Positions 46,865 to 57,857 of a stretch of 64,000 bases of DNA are shown piece after piece. The position numbers were made by a program, and so were the translations under genes. This stretch comes from Delphinapterus leucas (Eukaryota; Chordata; Mammalia; Artiodactyla; Monodontidae): positions 6,326,138 through 6,390,137 of the forward strand of contig NW_022098021.1 in the NCBI RefSeq assembly GCF_002288925.2, read 5' to 3'. Position 1 is the stretch's first letter, and each line of letters begins with the position of its first letter. The notes beneath the pieces are model-generated. The model was not told the origin of the DNA and did no database searches. It was given only the letters and a program-made list of their open reading frames with translations.

Positions 46865-47010
46865 CCTGGTTATTAAGTCTAAGTGGACATGTCCTGTTCC
46901 TTATCATATCTCTGTGGCATTTGGCATTATTGATCACTCCCTTCCTGAAACTTTCCTTCCTCCAACTCTGTGACACCAATTCCTACTGGCTCTCTTCCTG
47001 CATCTGAAAA
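46865..47010 (+). repeat. L2 LINE reverse-transcriptase fragment, sense
   Basis: 'tttggcattattgatcactc' and 'ccttcctgaaactttccttc' correspond to the F.(T/I)(V/I)DHSLL region of L2 reverse transcriptase. Only this short piece is recognisable. Confidence 0.65.
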
Positions 47011-47079
47011 CGCTTACACTGAGTTGCCTTCCCTAGAAACTCTTCTGCAAATTCTAAAGGTTGCCAGGTTGCTTGGCCC

Positions 47080-47260
47080 AAAAGAATAGACTGAACCAGG
47101 TTCAAATCCTGGCTCGGTAGCTCACGTGATATATGACTTTGGACAAATAACATAACTTCTCTGAGTCTCAGCTGCTTCTTTGGTAAAATAGGAATTATGT
47201 CTGTGCTGCAGGTCATGGGGAAGGTGAGTGATAACACATGTAAAGCACCAGCATGTCAGA
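47080..47260 (+). repeat. MIR SINE, sense
   Basis: Sense MIR: 'caggttcaaatcctggctcg', 'tgactttggacaaataacat', 'aacttctctgagtctcagct', 'aacacatgtaaagcacca'. Confidence 0.85.
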
Positions 47261-47427
47261 CCTATTACCCTTCCAGGACTCTAAGCTTCTTGGTAACAGA
47301 AAGCATATTTTAAAGGGACACAGGACATTCTGAGGCAGCTGTTTTGACCCTGGCATTTTGATAAAATGGCAGCAAAACGCCCCGAGTCCCCATGTCCAGG
47401 TGGGTCTATCAGAACATTCTGAGTTTT

Positions 47428-48930
47428 TTTGTTAGCTGAGCTGTAGTTCACATACTGTACATTTCACCTTTTTAAAGTGTACAATTCAGTGGTTTTTAGT
47501 ATGCTCACAGAATTGTGCCGCTGTCACACCACTACTTCCAGAGCATTTACCCCCAGAAGAAACCCACACCCCTCAGCAGTCACTCCCCACCCGCTGCTTT
47601 CCCCAGCCCCTGACAACCACTGGTCTCTCCTCTGTGTTTCAGGGATTTGCCTATTCTGGACATTTCATATAAGTGGAATCATACAGTATGTGCCCTTTTC
47701 TATCAGTTTCTTTCATTTAGCATGTTTTCGAGGTTCATGCATATCAAAACGTGGATCAATATTTCATTCCTGATTTTGTCTAAATAATATTCCGTTACAT
47801 GGATATATCATATTTTGTTTATCTACTCATCGGTTGATGGGCATTTGAGTTGTTTCCAACATTTGGCTACTATGGGTAATGCTGCTATGAAAATCCATGT
47901 CATTAAACTTTTCTTATGCAGTGTCTAATCTACTCTTAATCCCATCCAATGTATTTTTCATCTCAGACATTTGAGGTTTTAATCTCTAGAATTTTTATTT
48001 AGGTCTTTTTTTTTTGTCTTATTTGTTTCTGCTTGACATGTTCAGTCGTTCCTCCAGCTTCTTGATATATGGCATATAGTTACAATAACTGTTAATCATA
48101 GGTGTCATTTCTTGGCGGGCTTCAATTGATTGCATTTCCTCCCAATTATGGGTTGCACATTTGCATGTCTGAAAAGTTTTTTAGCTGACAGACATTGTGA
48201 ATTTTTCCTTTTTGGGTACTGGATTTTTTTTAATCCTGTAAATATTCTTAAGCTTTGTTCTTGGGTGAAACTATGTGACTTGGAAAGAGTTTGAGCATCT
48301 TGGGTCTTTCTCATCAGCCTTGTTACATGGTCCCGACTAGCGATCAGTCTAAGGCTGATTTTATCACAGCACCAGGGCATGACCCTCCCAGGTGTTCAGA
48401 TGCCCCGGGAATTGTGAGGTTTTCCACTCTACCAGTGGGAACAAGAACTAATCCTGGCCTCCTGTGAGCTCTTGGGAGTGTTCCCTCTAATCCTGCTTGG
48501 AATGCTTTCCCTGGCCTTGGACACTGTCCTCACAGGCTGCACTGATCAGACTTGTCCAGATACTCGAGGGGTCCCTCTGTGTGTCTCTGTCTGTCTCTGT
48601 CCTCTTGACTACTCTGACCGGTAACCTCTGACCTCTGAACTTCCCGAGCCCCCAGCCTCCACCTTCCCGACTTGGGGAAGCCACCAGGCTCCCCGTGGGT
48701 TTCCTGACTCTCTGTGCCATGGCCTGGAAGGCCACCCAGGCCATAGGGTCAGGTGATTGTAGGGATTGTGGGGGGCACCTCATTTGTTTTCTGACTCTGG
48801 GGATCACTGTGCTTCATTTCTTAATATTTAATGTCTTGAAATCCACTGACTTACATATTTTGTTCAAGTGTTTTGGGTAGTTTCAGATGAGAAGGGAAAT
48901 CCCATCCTTACTTCATCTTGGCCAGAAGTA
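47428..48930 (-). mobile_element. Internally deleted LINE-1, antisense: 3' end joined to 5' region
   Basis: From 47428 to about 47900 the reverse complement is an L1 3' UTR and extreme ORF2 end. At about 47905-47915 it jumps to sequence that belongs near the 5' UTR/ORF1 start ('cagtgtctaatctactctta', 'cccatccaatgtatttttca') and runs to a 5' terminus-like 'cttcatcttggccagaagta' near 48900-48930. Nearly all of ORF2 is absent. Confidence 0.65.
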
Positions 48931-50544
48931 GCTATAATTTTTAATATAAAAACTAAGCAATTGCTATAATACTATTAAACCATGATTTTTCACCCTCAAA
49001 GAAAGGAGGCAATTAGATTTACCTTCATAAATAGCACTTGTACTTCTGGTAAATAATAAGAAATTTCCTGAAGATGAGACTATTTTACATCAATTTTTGT
49101 CTAGAGCGTGGATTATAGTAACAGATTTTTCATAGTTGTCTTTGGAAACTCTGCTTGTAACATCCTTTTTTTCTCTCTCTCTTTTTCTATACATCAAAAT
49201 AGAAAAGTCTGCTCTTTCGTTGGAGTGGGAAAGGTAAACCTCTTCTTTCTAGGGTACTTACTATACAGCCGGGCGCTGCCCAATTTAGTAATTCCTGCCC
49301 TCACCCGTGCTCGGAACTGGCCGGAAGGAAATTTCCTGCCGTGATGCCGTCTGCCCTTCACCTTTCCCCACCACTAACCACGTGCAGGCAAGCGAGTGCC
49401 AGTGCTAAGTAGAAGGGAGTGTGCCGCTGGGCAAATTTTTCTGAAGTAAATTTAGATCAGTTTAAGAAAAATAAAGCCTGTCCAGGACCACAAAGAATTT
49501 GGCCCGGGGTGCTCCCCGGGGTGTCATGCTGGTGCTAGCCTGCAAGAAACAGACCCCCTCTCTGTTAGGATGTGGACCAAACTCATGAAGTGCTTTTCCT
49601 TAAGCTGGAGGGCTATCAAAGTTGTGTCCTTTCATTCTTTTCTTTCTCGTTTACAAGTATTAAGATCATGGGCCTTCTCTGAGATTATAAATATGCAGGT
49701 CCCAATGCTGCACAGCTTGCTTGTTATAATGTCAGTTAAGCTTCCAGCTTTAAAATTAAACCAGGCTTTTCCATCCATTAGAATCCTCTGGATAGTGACC
49801 AGATGACTGCAGATGAATTTTTAATGTTCTCTTTCCACTTTGAAGGGCGTGTTCTTGCTGGCGCTCAGCCTTTGCACGCAAACTGTTTGCATTCACCTTT
49901 GTAACAATATAAGGTTACTAGCTCTTTCCTCTGGGTTGTCAGCTGTCACTGGGACCATCGTAGATTCTCTCTGCCCCTAATCAGAGTAATGCAACCAGTA
50001 GGATGTGACTGGGGCAAGACCGAGATAATGGGAGAATGTTCTAGATTTAGGGTATGCCCCCAAAAACCTGTGAGATCTGTCAGAGATGTTGCAGAGTGGA
50101 TCAGCAGTGCGCTTGAGTGGTGAGAGCCCCGGTGAGGAATCGATACTAGAAACCCAGACGCGGCCGGGCCCCTCCTGACGCTTGCTTACCGGCAAGGGCA
50201 GGACCTCATTCCTTTACATATCCACTGGGCCGTGCATGTGTCATTCACAGAGCAGGTGCTCGGTAAAAGTCGTCAGATATTTTGGTCCCCACAAAACACA
50301 TGACATGAAGTGCACATGTGAAATCGTCTGTCTGAAGGTCACCGCAAGACACTGGTCTAGGTATTTCTGTTCATATATTTCACATCGAACACTTGCATTG
50401 GGGATAAGCCTCATTAACAGTTGGGAAGTTTACAAGGGTCAGAGAGTAAAAAACTAGTACTTTTACTCTTTCATTTAACAACTCCCAAACCATCACTAAG
50501 CCCCATTTTGAAGGTCTGTGTTTGTTTTGTTGTTGTTTTGTTTG
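48931..50544. other. Intronic sequence, nothing recognised
   Basis: Unique-looking sequence, with T-rich (TTTG)n words just before the next LINE-1. Short frames have no domain character. Confidence 0.5.
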
Positions 50545-50745
50545 TTTTTTGAATTTTATTTATTTTTTTATAAAATAGGTTCTTATTAGTTATCTATTTT
50601 ATACATATTAGTGTGTATATGTCAATCCCAATCTTCCAATTCATCCCCCCAGCCCCCCCTCACTTCCCCCCTTGGTGTCCATACGTTTGTTCTCTACATC
50701 TGTGTCTATTTCTGCCTTGCAAACTGGTTCATCTGTACCATTTTT

Positions 50746-53700
50746 CTAGATTCCAAATATATGTGTTAATATTCGATATTTGTTTTTCTCTTTCTGACTT
50801 ACTTCACTTTGTATGACAGTCTCTAGGTCCATCCACGTCTCTACAAATGACCCAATTTCGTTCCTTTTTATGGCTGAGTAATATTCCATTGTATATATGT
50901 ACCACATCTTCTTTATCCATTCGTCTGTCGACGGGCATTTAGGTTGCATCCATGACCTGGCTATTGTAAATAGTGCTGCAATGAACACTGGGGTGCATGT
51001 GTCTTTTTGAATTATGGTTTTCTCTGGGTATATGCCCAGTAGTGGGATTGCTGGGTCATATGGTAATTCTATTTTTAGTTTTTTAAGGAACCCCCATACT
51101 GTTCCCCATAGTGGCTGTATCAATTTACATTCCCACCAACAGGGTAGGAGGGTTCCTTTTCTCCACACCCTCTCCAGCATGTGTTGTTTGTAGATTTTCT
51201 GATGATGCCCATTCTAACTGGTGTGAGGTGATACCTCATTGTAGTTTTGACTTGCATTTCTCTAATAATTAGTGATGTTGAGCAGCTTTTCATGTGCCTC
51301 TTGGCCATCTGTATGTCTTCTTTGGCAAAATGTCTATTTAGGTCTTCTGCCCATTTTTAGATTGGGTTGTTTGTTTTTTTAATATTGAGCTGCATGAGCT
51401 GTTTATATATTTTGGAGATTGATCCTTTGTCCGTTGATTCATTTGCAAATATTTTCTCCCATTCTGAGGGTTGTCTTTTTCATCTTGTTTATAGTTTCCT
51501 TTGCTGCGCAAAAGCTTTTAAGTTTCATTAGATCCCATTTGTTTATTTTTGGTTTTTTTTTCATTACTCTAGGAGGTGGGTCAAAAAAGATCTTGCTGTG
51601 ACTTATGTCAAACAGTGTTCTTCCTACGTTTTCCTCTAAGAGCTTTATAGTATCTGGTGTTACATTTAGGTCTTTAATCCATTTTGAGTTTATTTTTGTG
51701 TTTGGTGTTAGTGAGTGTTCTAATTTCATTCTTTTACATATAGCTGTCTAGTTTTCCCAGCACCACTTATTGAAGAGGCTGTCTTTTCTCTATTGTATAT
51801 CCTTGCCTCCTTTGTCATAGATTAGGTGACCACAGATTAGGCGTGGGTTTATCTCTGGGCTTTCTACCCTGTTCCATTGATCTATATTTCTGTTTTTGTG
51901 CTAGTACCATACTGTCTTGATTACTGTAGCCTTGTAGTATAGTCTGAAGTCAGGGAGTCTGATTCCTCCAGCTCCGTTTCTTTCCCTCAAGACTGCTTTG
52001 GCTATTCAGGGTCTTTTGTGTCTCCATACAAATTTTAAGATTTTTTGTTCTAGTTTTATAAAAAATGCCATTGGTAATTTGATAGGGATTGCATTGAATC
52101 TGTAGATTGCTTTGGGTAGTATAGTCATTTTCACAATATTGATTCTTCCAATCCAAGAACATGGTATATCTTTCCATCTGTTTGTGTCATCTTTGATCCC
52201 TTTCATTAGTGTCTTATAGTTTTCTGAGTACAGGTCTTTTATCTCCTTAGGTAGGTTTATTCCTAGGTATGTTATTCTTTTTGTTGCAGTGGTGAATGGG
52301 ATTGTTTCCTTAATTTCTCTTTCTGATCTTTCGTTGTTAGTGTATAGGAATGCATGAGATTTCTGTGCATTAATTTTGTATCCTGCAACTTTACCAAATT
52401 CATTGATTAGCTCTAGTAGTTTTCTGCTGGCATCTTTAGGATTATCTGTGTATAGTATCATGTCATCTGCAAACAGTGACAGTTTTACTTTTTCTTTTCC
52501 AATTTGTATTCCTTTTATTTCTCTAGTTCTAGAGAAGAACTTACAAAACTGTGTCGAATAATAGTGGCGAGAGTGGACATCCTTGTCTTTTTCCTATCTT
52601 AGAGTGCTTTAATTTTTTCACCATTGAAAATGATGTTGGCCGTGGGTTTGTCATATATGGCCTTTATTATGTTGAGGTAGTTTCTCTCTATGTCCACTTT
52701 CTGGAGAGTTTTTATCATAAATCGGTGTTGAATTTTGTCAAAAGCTTTTTCTGCATCTATTGAGGTGATCATATGGTTTTTATCCTTCAATTTGTTAATA
52801 TGGTGTATCACATTCATTGATTTGCATATACTGAAGAATCCTTGCATCCCTGGGATAAATCCCACTTGATCGTGGTGTATGATCCTTTTAATGTGTTGTT
52901 GGATTCTGTTTGCTAGTATTTTGTTGAGGACTTTTGCATCTATATTCATCAGTGATATTTGTGTGTAACTTTATTTTTTTTTGTAGTATCTGTTCTGGTT
53001 TTGAAATCAGGGTGATGGTGACTTCGTAGAATGAGTTTGGGAGTTTTCCTTCCTCTGCAGTTTTTTGGAAGAGTTTGAGAAGGATGGGTGTTAGCTATTC
53101 TCTAAATGTTTGATAGAATTCACTTGTGAAGCCATCTGGCCCTGGACTTTTGTTTTTTGGAAGATTTTAAATCACAGATTACTTGTGATTGCTTTGTTCA
53201 TATTTTCTATTTCTTCCTGGTTCAGTCTTGGAAGGTTATACCTTTCTAAGAATTTGTCCATTTCTTCCAGGTTGTCCATTTTATTGGCATAGAGTTGCTT
53301 GTAGTAGTCTCTTATGATGCTTTGTATTTCTGTGGTATCCATTGTAACGTCTCCTTTTTCATTTCTAATTTTACTGATTTGAGCCCTCTCCCTCTTTTTC
53401 TTGATGAGTTCGGCAAAAGGTTTATCAATCTTCTCAAAGAACCAGCTTTTAGTTTTATTGATCTTTGTTATTGTTTTCTTTGTTTCTATTTCATTTATTT
53501 CTGCTCTGATCTTTATGGTTTCTTTCCTTCTACTAACTTTGGGTTTGTTTGCTCTTCTTTCTCTTCTTCCTTTAGGTGTAAGGTTAGATTGTTTTTTTGA
53601 GATTTTTCTTGTTTCTTGAGGTAGGATTGTATTGCTATAAACTTCCCTCTTAGAACTGCCTTTGCTGCATCCCATAAGTTTTGGATCATCGTGTTTTCAT

Positions 53701-54530
53701 TGTCATTTGTCTCTAGGTATTTTTTGATTTCCTCTTTGAATTCTTCAGTGATCTCTTGGTTATTTAGTAACGTATTGTTTAGCCTTCACGTGTTTGTGTT
53801 TTTTACGATTTTTTTCCCTGTAATTCATTTCTAATCTCATAGCATTGTGGTCAGAAAAGATGCTTGATATGATTTCAGTTTTCTTAAATTTACCAAGGCT
53901 TGATTTTGTGACCCAAGATGTGATCTATCCTGGAGAATGTTCCGTGTGCACTTGAGAAAGTGTAATCTGCTGTTTTCGGATGGAATGTCCTTATAAATAT
54001 CAGTTAAATCTATTTGGTCTATTGTGTCATTAAAGCTTGTGTTTCCTTATTAATTTTCTGTTTGGATGATCCGTCCATTGGTGTAAGTGAGGTGTTAAGT
54101 CCCCCACTATTATTGTCTTACTGTCGATTTCTTCTTTTATCGCTGTTAGCATTTGCCGTATTTATTGAGGTGCTCCTATGTTGGGTGCATATATATTTAT
54201 AATTGTTATATCTTCTTCTTGGATTGATCCCTTGATCATTATGTAGTGTCCTTCCTTGTCTCTTGTAACATTCTTTATTTTAAAGTCGATCTTATCTGAT
54301 ATGTGTATTGCTGCCACAGGTTTCTTTTGATTTCCATTTGCATGGAATATCTTTTTCCATCCCCTCACTTTCAATCTGTATGTGTCCCTAGGTTTGAAGT
54401 CAGTCTCTTGAAGACAGCATATATACGGGTCTTGTTTTTGTATCCATTCAGCGAGCCTGTGTTTTCTGGTTGGAGCATTTAATCCATTCACATTTAAGGT
54501 GATTATCGATATGTATGTTCCTACTACCAT
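50746..54530 (-). pseudogene. Broken LINE-1 ORF2 (endonuclease and reverse transcriptase)
   Basis: The intact element would encode an endonuclease/reverse transcriptase that nicks genomic DNA and copies RNA into it. Here the endonuclease N-terminus is open at 54162-54530: it starts MVVGTYISIITLNVNGLN and keeps the QE motif, but a TAA after IGAPQ stops it, so the C-terminal catalytic residues are lost from that frame. Further pieces lie at 53172-53675 (linker), 52599-52949 (reverse transcriptase, [10 protein letters not shown] motif), 52006-52461, 51439-51729, 51120-51308 and 50746-51180 (C-terminal region). The reverse-transcriptase FADD box is intact at 52462-52473. The pieces are in different frames or separated by stops, so no functional protein can be made. 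Codon pattern and terminal landmarks are as in mammalian LINE-1 ORF2. High confidence in identity; age is inferred only from the length of the surviving frames. Confidence 0.9.
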
Positions 54531-55151
54531 TTTCTTAACTGTTTTGTGTTTGTTTTTGTAGGCCCTTTTCTTGTCTTGTGTTTCCCACTTAGAGAAGTTC
54601 CTTTAGCATTTGTTGTAGAGCTGGTTTGGTGGTGCTGAATTCTCTTAGCTTTTGCTTGTCTGTAAAGCTTTTGATTTCTCCATTGAATCTGAATGAGATC
54701 CTTGCCAGGTAGAGTAATCTTGGTTGTAGGTTCTTCCCTTTCAGCACTTTAAATATATCGTGCCCCTCCCTTCTGGCTTATAGAGTTTCTGCTGAGAAAT
54801 CAGCTGTTTACCGTATGGGAGTTCCCTTGTATGTTATTTGTCGTTTTTCCCTTGTTGCTTTTAATAATTTTTCTTTGTCTTTAACTTTTGTCAGTTTGAT
54901 TACTATGTGTCTTGGTGTGTTTCTTCTTGGGTTTATCTTGCCTGGGACTCTCTGCGCTTCTGGACTTAGGTGGCTATTTCCTTTCGTATGTTAGGGAAGT
55001 TTTTGACTATAATCTCTTTAAATATTTTCTCCAGTCCTTTCTCTCTCTCTTCTCTTTCTGGGACCCCTATAATGCGAATGTTGGTGTGTTTAATGTTGTC
55101 CCAGAGGTCTCTTAGGCTGTCTTCATTTCTTTTCATTTTTTTTCCTTTTTT

Positions 55152-55448
55152 CTATTCCGTGGCAGTGAATTCCATCATTCTGTCTTCCAAGTCACTTATC
55201 CGTTCTTCTCCCTTAGTTATCCTGCTATTGATTCCTTCTAGTGTGTTTTTCATTTCAGTTATTGTATTGTTCATCTCTGTCTGTTTTTTCTTTAATTCTC
55301 CTAGGTGTTTGTTCTTTAATTCTTCTAGGTCTCTGTTAAACATTTCTTGCATCTTCTCAATCTTTGCCTCCATTCTTTTTCCGAGCTCCTGGATCATCTT
55401 CACTATCATTATTCTGAATTCTTTTTCTGGAAGGTTGCCTATCTCCAC
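55152..55448 (-). pseudogene. LINE-1 ORF1 remnant, coiled-coil part
   Basis: A 98-residue frame on the minus strand rich in Glu, Lys, Leu and Met with heptad-like spacing (for example MEAKIEKMQEMFNRDLEEL), as in the coiled-coil trimerisation segment of L1 ORF1, an RNA-binding chaperone. The RNA-recognition and C-terminal domains that should follow (54560-55150) are not open in one frame. The start of ORF1 is missing or broken. Confidence 0.8.
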
Positions 55449-55615
55449 TTCATTTAGCTGTTTTTCTTAGGTTTTATCGTGTTCCTTCATCTGGTACACA
55501 ATCCTCTGCCTTTTCATCTTGTCTATCTTTCTGTGAATGTGGTTTTCGTTCCACAGGCTGCAGGATTGTAGTTCTTCTTGCTTCTGCTGTCTGCCCTCTG
55601 GTGGATGAGGCTATC

Positions 55616-56402
55616 TCAGTTTCCTAGTTTAACTGGATAGAAATCAGAATATTCTAGGCGACCAGAGTTTTGATTTTTTTTGGAAAGAGACTAAACACAC
55701 GTAACTTGACTCTACCTGGCTGCAGACAGAGGTCAGTGGCATGTCTGCCTGCCTTGAACATTTGACCTCCCCAGAAGCAATATAAGTACCACAAAGAACA
55801 GGGAAGGAGGTAATAAAATCTTCCAGCGCATGGAAATGTCCTCAGGGGATGTGGCATGGCCCTCATTTGAAGCGTGTATGGTGGCTTTTCCAGAGAAGTT
55901 TGGGTGTAAGAGGTCAGAAGTGGGTCACCGTCATCACAGTCATTCCAGTGCCGACCGTGTGCTCCGTGAGCTGCCTGTGATCACTGGCTCACAACTCTTC
56001 TGTCCCGTGTTCCCGTTTGCCCTTTACTTCTAAGCAGGTTTGTATTTAAACCTCATTATGTGCTGGCTTTTAAGAAAAGACAGCAGAAGGAAGCAAGATC
56101 CTTTTTAATTTTTAATGAACCAGGTGAAGCTGGCTGAGTGTCATTCACCTTCCTTCAACATAAGCTCTCTCTCCCCAGGACCGTGGGTGAGACTGTGAGG
56201 CCATCCTTCCGTACCGTCCTGGGGATGGTCGGACATATGGGCGGACAGGAAAGTGAGTGACAGAACGATACTTCAGGGAATAACTGTAGACATATTTGAC
56301 AAAATCCACAGCACAGGAAAAGAATGCTGTTTTTAGCGAGGATCGGAGCTATGCTGACGACAGTCCAATGATCATTAGTCACAGGCAAAGTTATATTTGA
56401 TA
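55616..56402. other. Intronic sequence, nothing recognised
   Basis: Unique-looking sequence between the LINE-1 and the mariner-type element. Confidence 0.5.
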
Positions 56403-56403
56403 T

Positions 56404-56486
56404 GCTGGGTTGGCCAAAAAGTTCATTTGGGTTTTTCTATAACATCTTACAGAAAAATCCAAATGAACTTTTTGGCCAACCCAATA
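56404..56486. mobile_element. Mariner-type miniature inverted-repeat element (MITE), near-perfect hairpin
   Basis: The arms 56407-56438 ('gggttggccaaaaagttcat...') and 56451-56482 are 32-bp reverse complements with a single mismatch, separated by a 12-base loop. TA dinucleotides flank the element as expected for Tc1/mariner target sites. It encodes nothing and would have depended on a mariner transposase. The same terminal sequence is known from cetartiodactyl mariner elements. In cattle, related hairpins are the source of the miR-2284/2285 family (recalled knowledge). Confidence 0.88.
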
Positions 56487-57490
56487 TTTAAAAAGATGGC
56501 AGTTCCCTTTTCAGCTAAAAGTGATAGAGAACTTCACATGCAACCTTGTTTCTCCATGTTTCCTTCCAGTAGTCTTAGCACTGAGGCCTGAGCATTGGTC
56601 TGTGCTGTGAAGTGCCGCCAACCTGGAGTCCCGTGCAAGGACTGGTTCCATCAGGTGGTGTGGTGTCACAGTGAGGCTAAACGTTGGCTTGATACGCTCA
56701 TACCAAAAGCTGATGTTCGCAGGGGAGCCAGTGTCCTGGCTCAGAACGTCGGCTTGGTGGGCCCAGGAGTAGAAATATGGACTGAGTATACCGGTGTTCA
56801 GTAGAACCCTCAAATTTGGAGTGTGTGAATAAAACCAGTTTAATAACAACACCAGTATCAAAGTAAACATCAAGAATAGGATTTCACCAAATCCTTTCAT
56901 ATCAGCTGTTTACAATATAATTGCTAACCTAAAAATAATGATGATGGTAATAATAACAGAGGAGAAATCTGACAGCCAGAAACACAGGACAACATGAACA
57001 TTTACTAATATCCACGAGTTCAGAGGTAACTCTATATGCTATAGATTGCAATTAGCTTTAATTGACTGAGCTGGAAGTATGTTTTACTATTTCTTTAGAT
57101 TTCTAAAAGAAGTGCTTTCTATTGTAATGGTGTCAGGCACCTGGTACCTCAACACATTAAAAAACACTGGAGTGTTTTATAAAATCACCAGCCACAGCAA
57201 TAAAATGGCAAACGGTAACCCTGAAGAAAGTCTGCCTTGGGTCTTAGACTGTGTCTTAAAATTTAATGCAGGCAGTGAAATTGCTCACACTTTGTCAGTA
57301 GTTATTTTTCTTTTGTTTTCAGTATTGAGAATGTTGGGATTAAGTATATATTAAGATTGATTTGCCTTCTGGAATGTTGTATACTCTTATGCCGCAAAGG
57401 CAGTTTTAAAGAAGCAATAATTTCACATTCTACTATTCCATTAAGCCATACTAATTGAAGATATGTCATATTCCAGTCTCTGATGATTTC
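56487..57490. other. Intronic sequence, one unrecognised open frame on the minus strand
   Basis: A 129-codon minus-strand frame (56511-56900) begins MKGFGEILFLMFTLILVLLL, which looks like a hydrophobic leader, but I recognise no family. There is no sign of a promoter, splice sites or poly-A tail. I regard it as a chance frame or a decayed pseudogene. Confidence 0.35.
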
Positions 57491-57844
57491 CTCTTTTTTA
57501 TAATTAATTAATTAATTAATTTTGGGCTGCATTGGGTCCTCGTTGCTGTGCACGAGCTTTCTCTAGTTGCGGTGAGCAGGGCTACTCTTCGTTGCGGTGC
57601 GCAGGCTTCTCATTGCAGTGGCTTCTCTTGTTGCGGAGCACGGGCTCTAGGCGTATGGGCTTCAGTAGCTGCAGCACGCAGGCTTCAGTAGTTGTGGCTC
57701 ATGGGCTCTAGAGCGCAGGCCCAGTAGTTGTGGCGCATGGGCTTAGCTGCTCCGCAGCATGTGGGATCTTCCCAGACTAGGACTCAAACCCATGTCCCCT
57801 GCATTGGCAGGCGGACTCCTAACCACTGCGCCACCAGGGAAGCC
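57491..57844 (-). mobile_element. Long CHR-family SINE with 13-bp target-site duplication, antisense
   Basis: An (AATT)n tail leads into the longest CHR copy here (about 354 bp), with repeated 'ggcttcagtagctgc'/'ggcttcagtagttgt' modules and the reversed head 'caccagggaagccct'. 'ctctgatgatttc' is at 57478-57490 and 57845-57857. Confidence 0.93.
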
Positions 57845-57857
57845 CTCTGATGATTTC

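Larger units (their letters stand above)
50545..55615 (-). mobile_element. Long, relatively young LINE-1, antisense, 5'-truncated
   Basis: About 5.1 kb. The reverse complement has, in order, a 5'-region remnant (55450-55615), an ORF1 coiled-coil part, the ORF1-ORF2 junction near 54535, the endonuclease, reverse transcriptase and C-terminal region of ORF2, and a 3' UTR ending in an A-rich tail at about 50545. Long ORF2 peptides survive, so it is the youngest long LINE-1 in the window, but several stops and frameshifts break it. A full 5' UTR is absent. Confidence 0.9.

Noticed and set aside
54162..54530. Endonuclease-like protein as a cellular gene or defence nuclease
   Set aside because: It is the LINE-1 ORF2 N-terminus, in the right position within a recognisable element, and it is cut by a stop.
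56511..56900. 129-codon minus-strand open frame with a hydrophobic N-terminus
   Set aside because: No family recognised, no poly-A tail or promoter, and no flanking splice sites. A chance frame or an unidentified decayed pseudogene is more likely. A protein search with any significant mammalian hit would reopen this.
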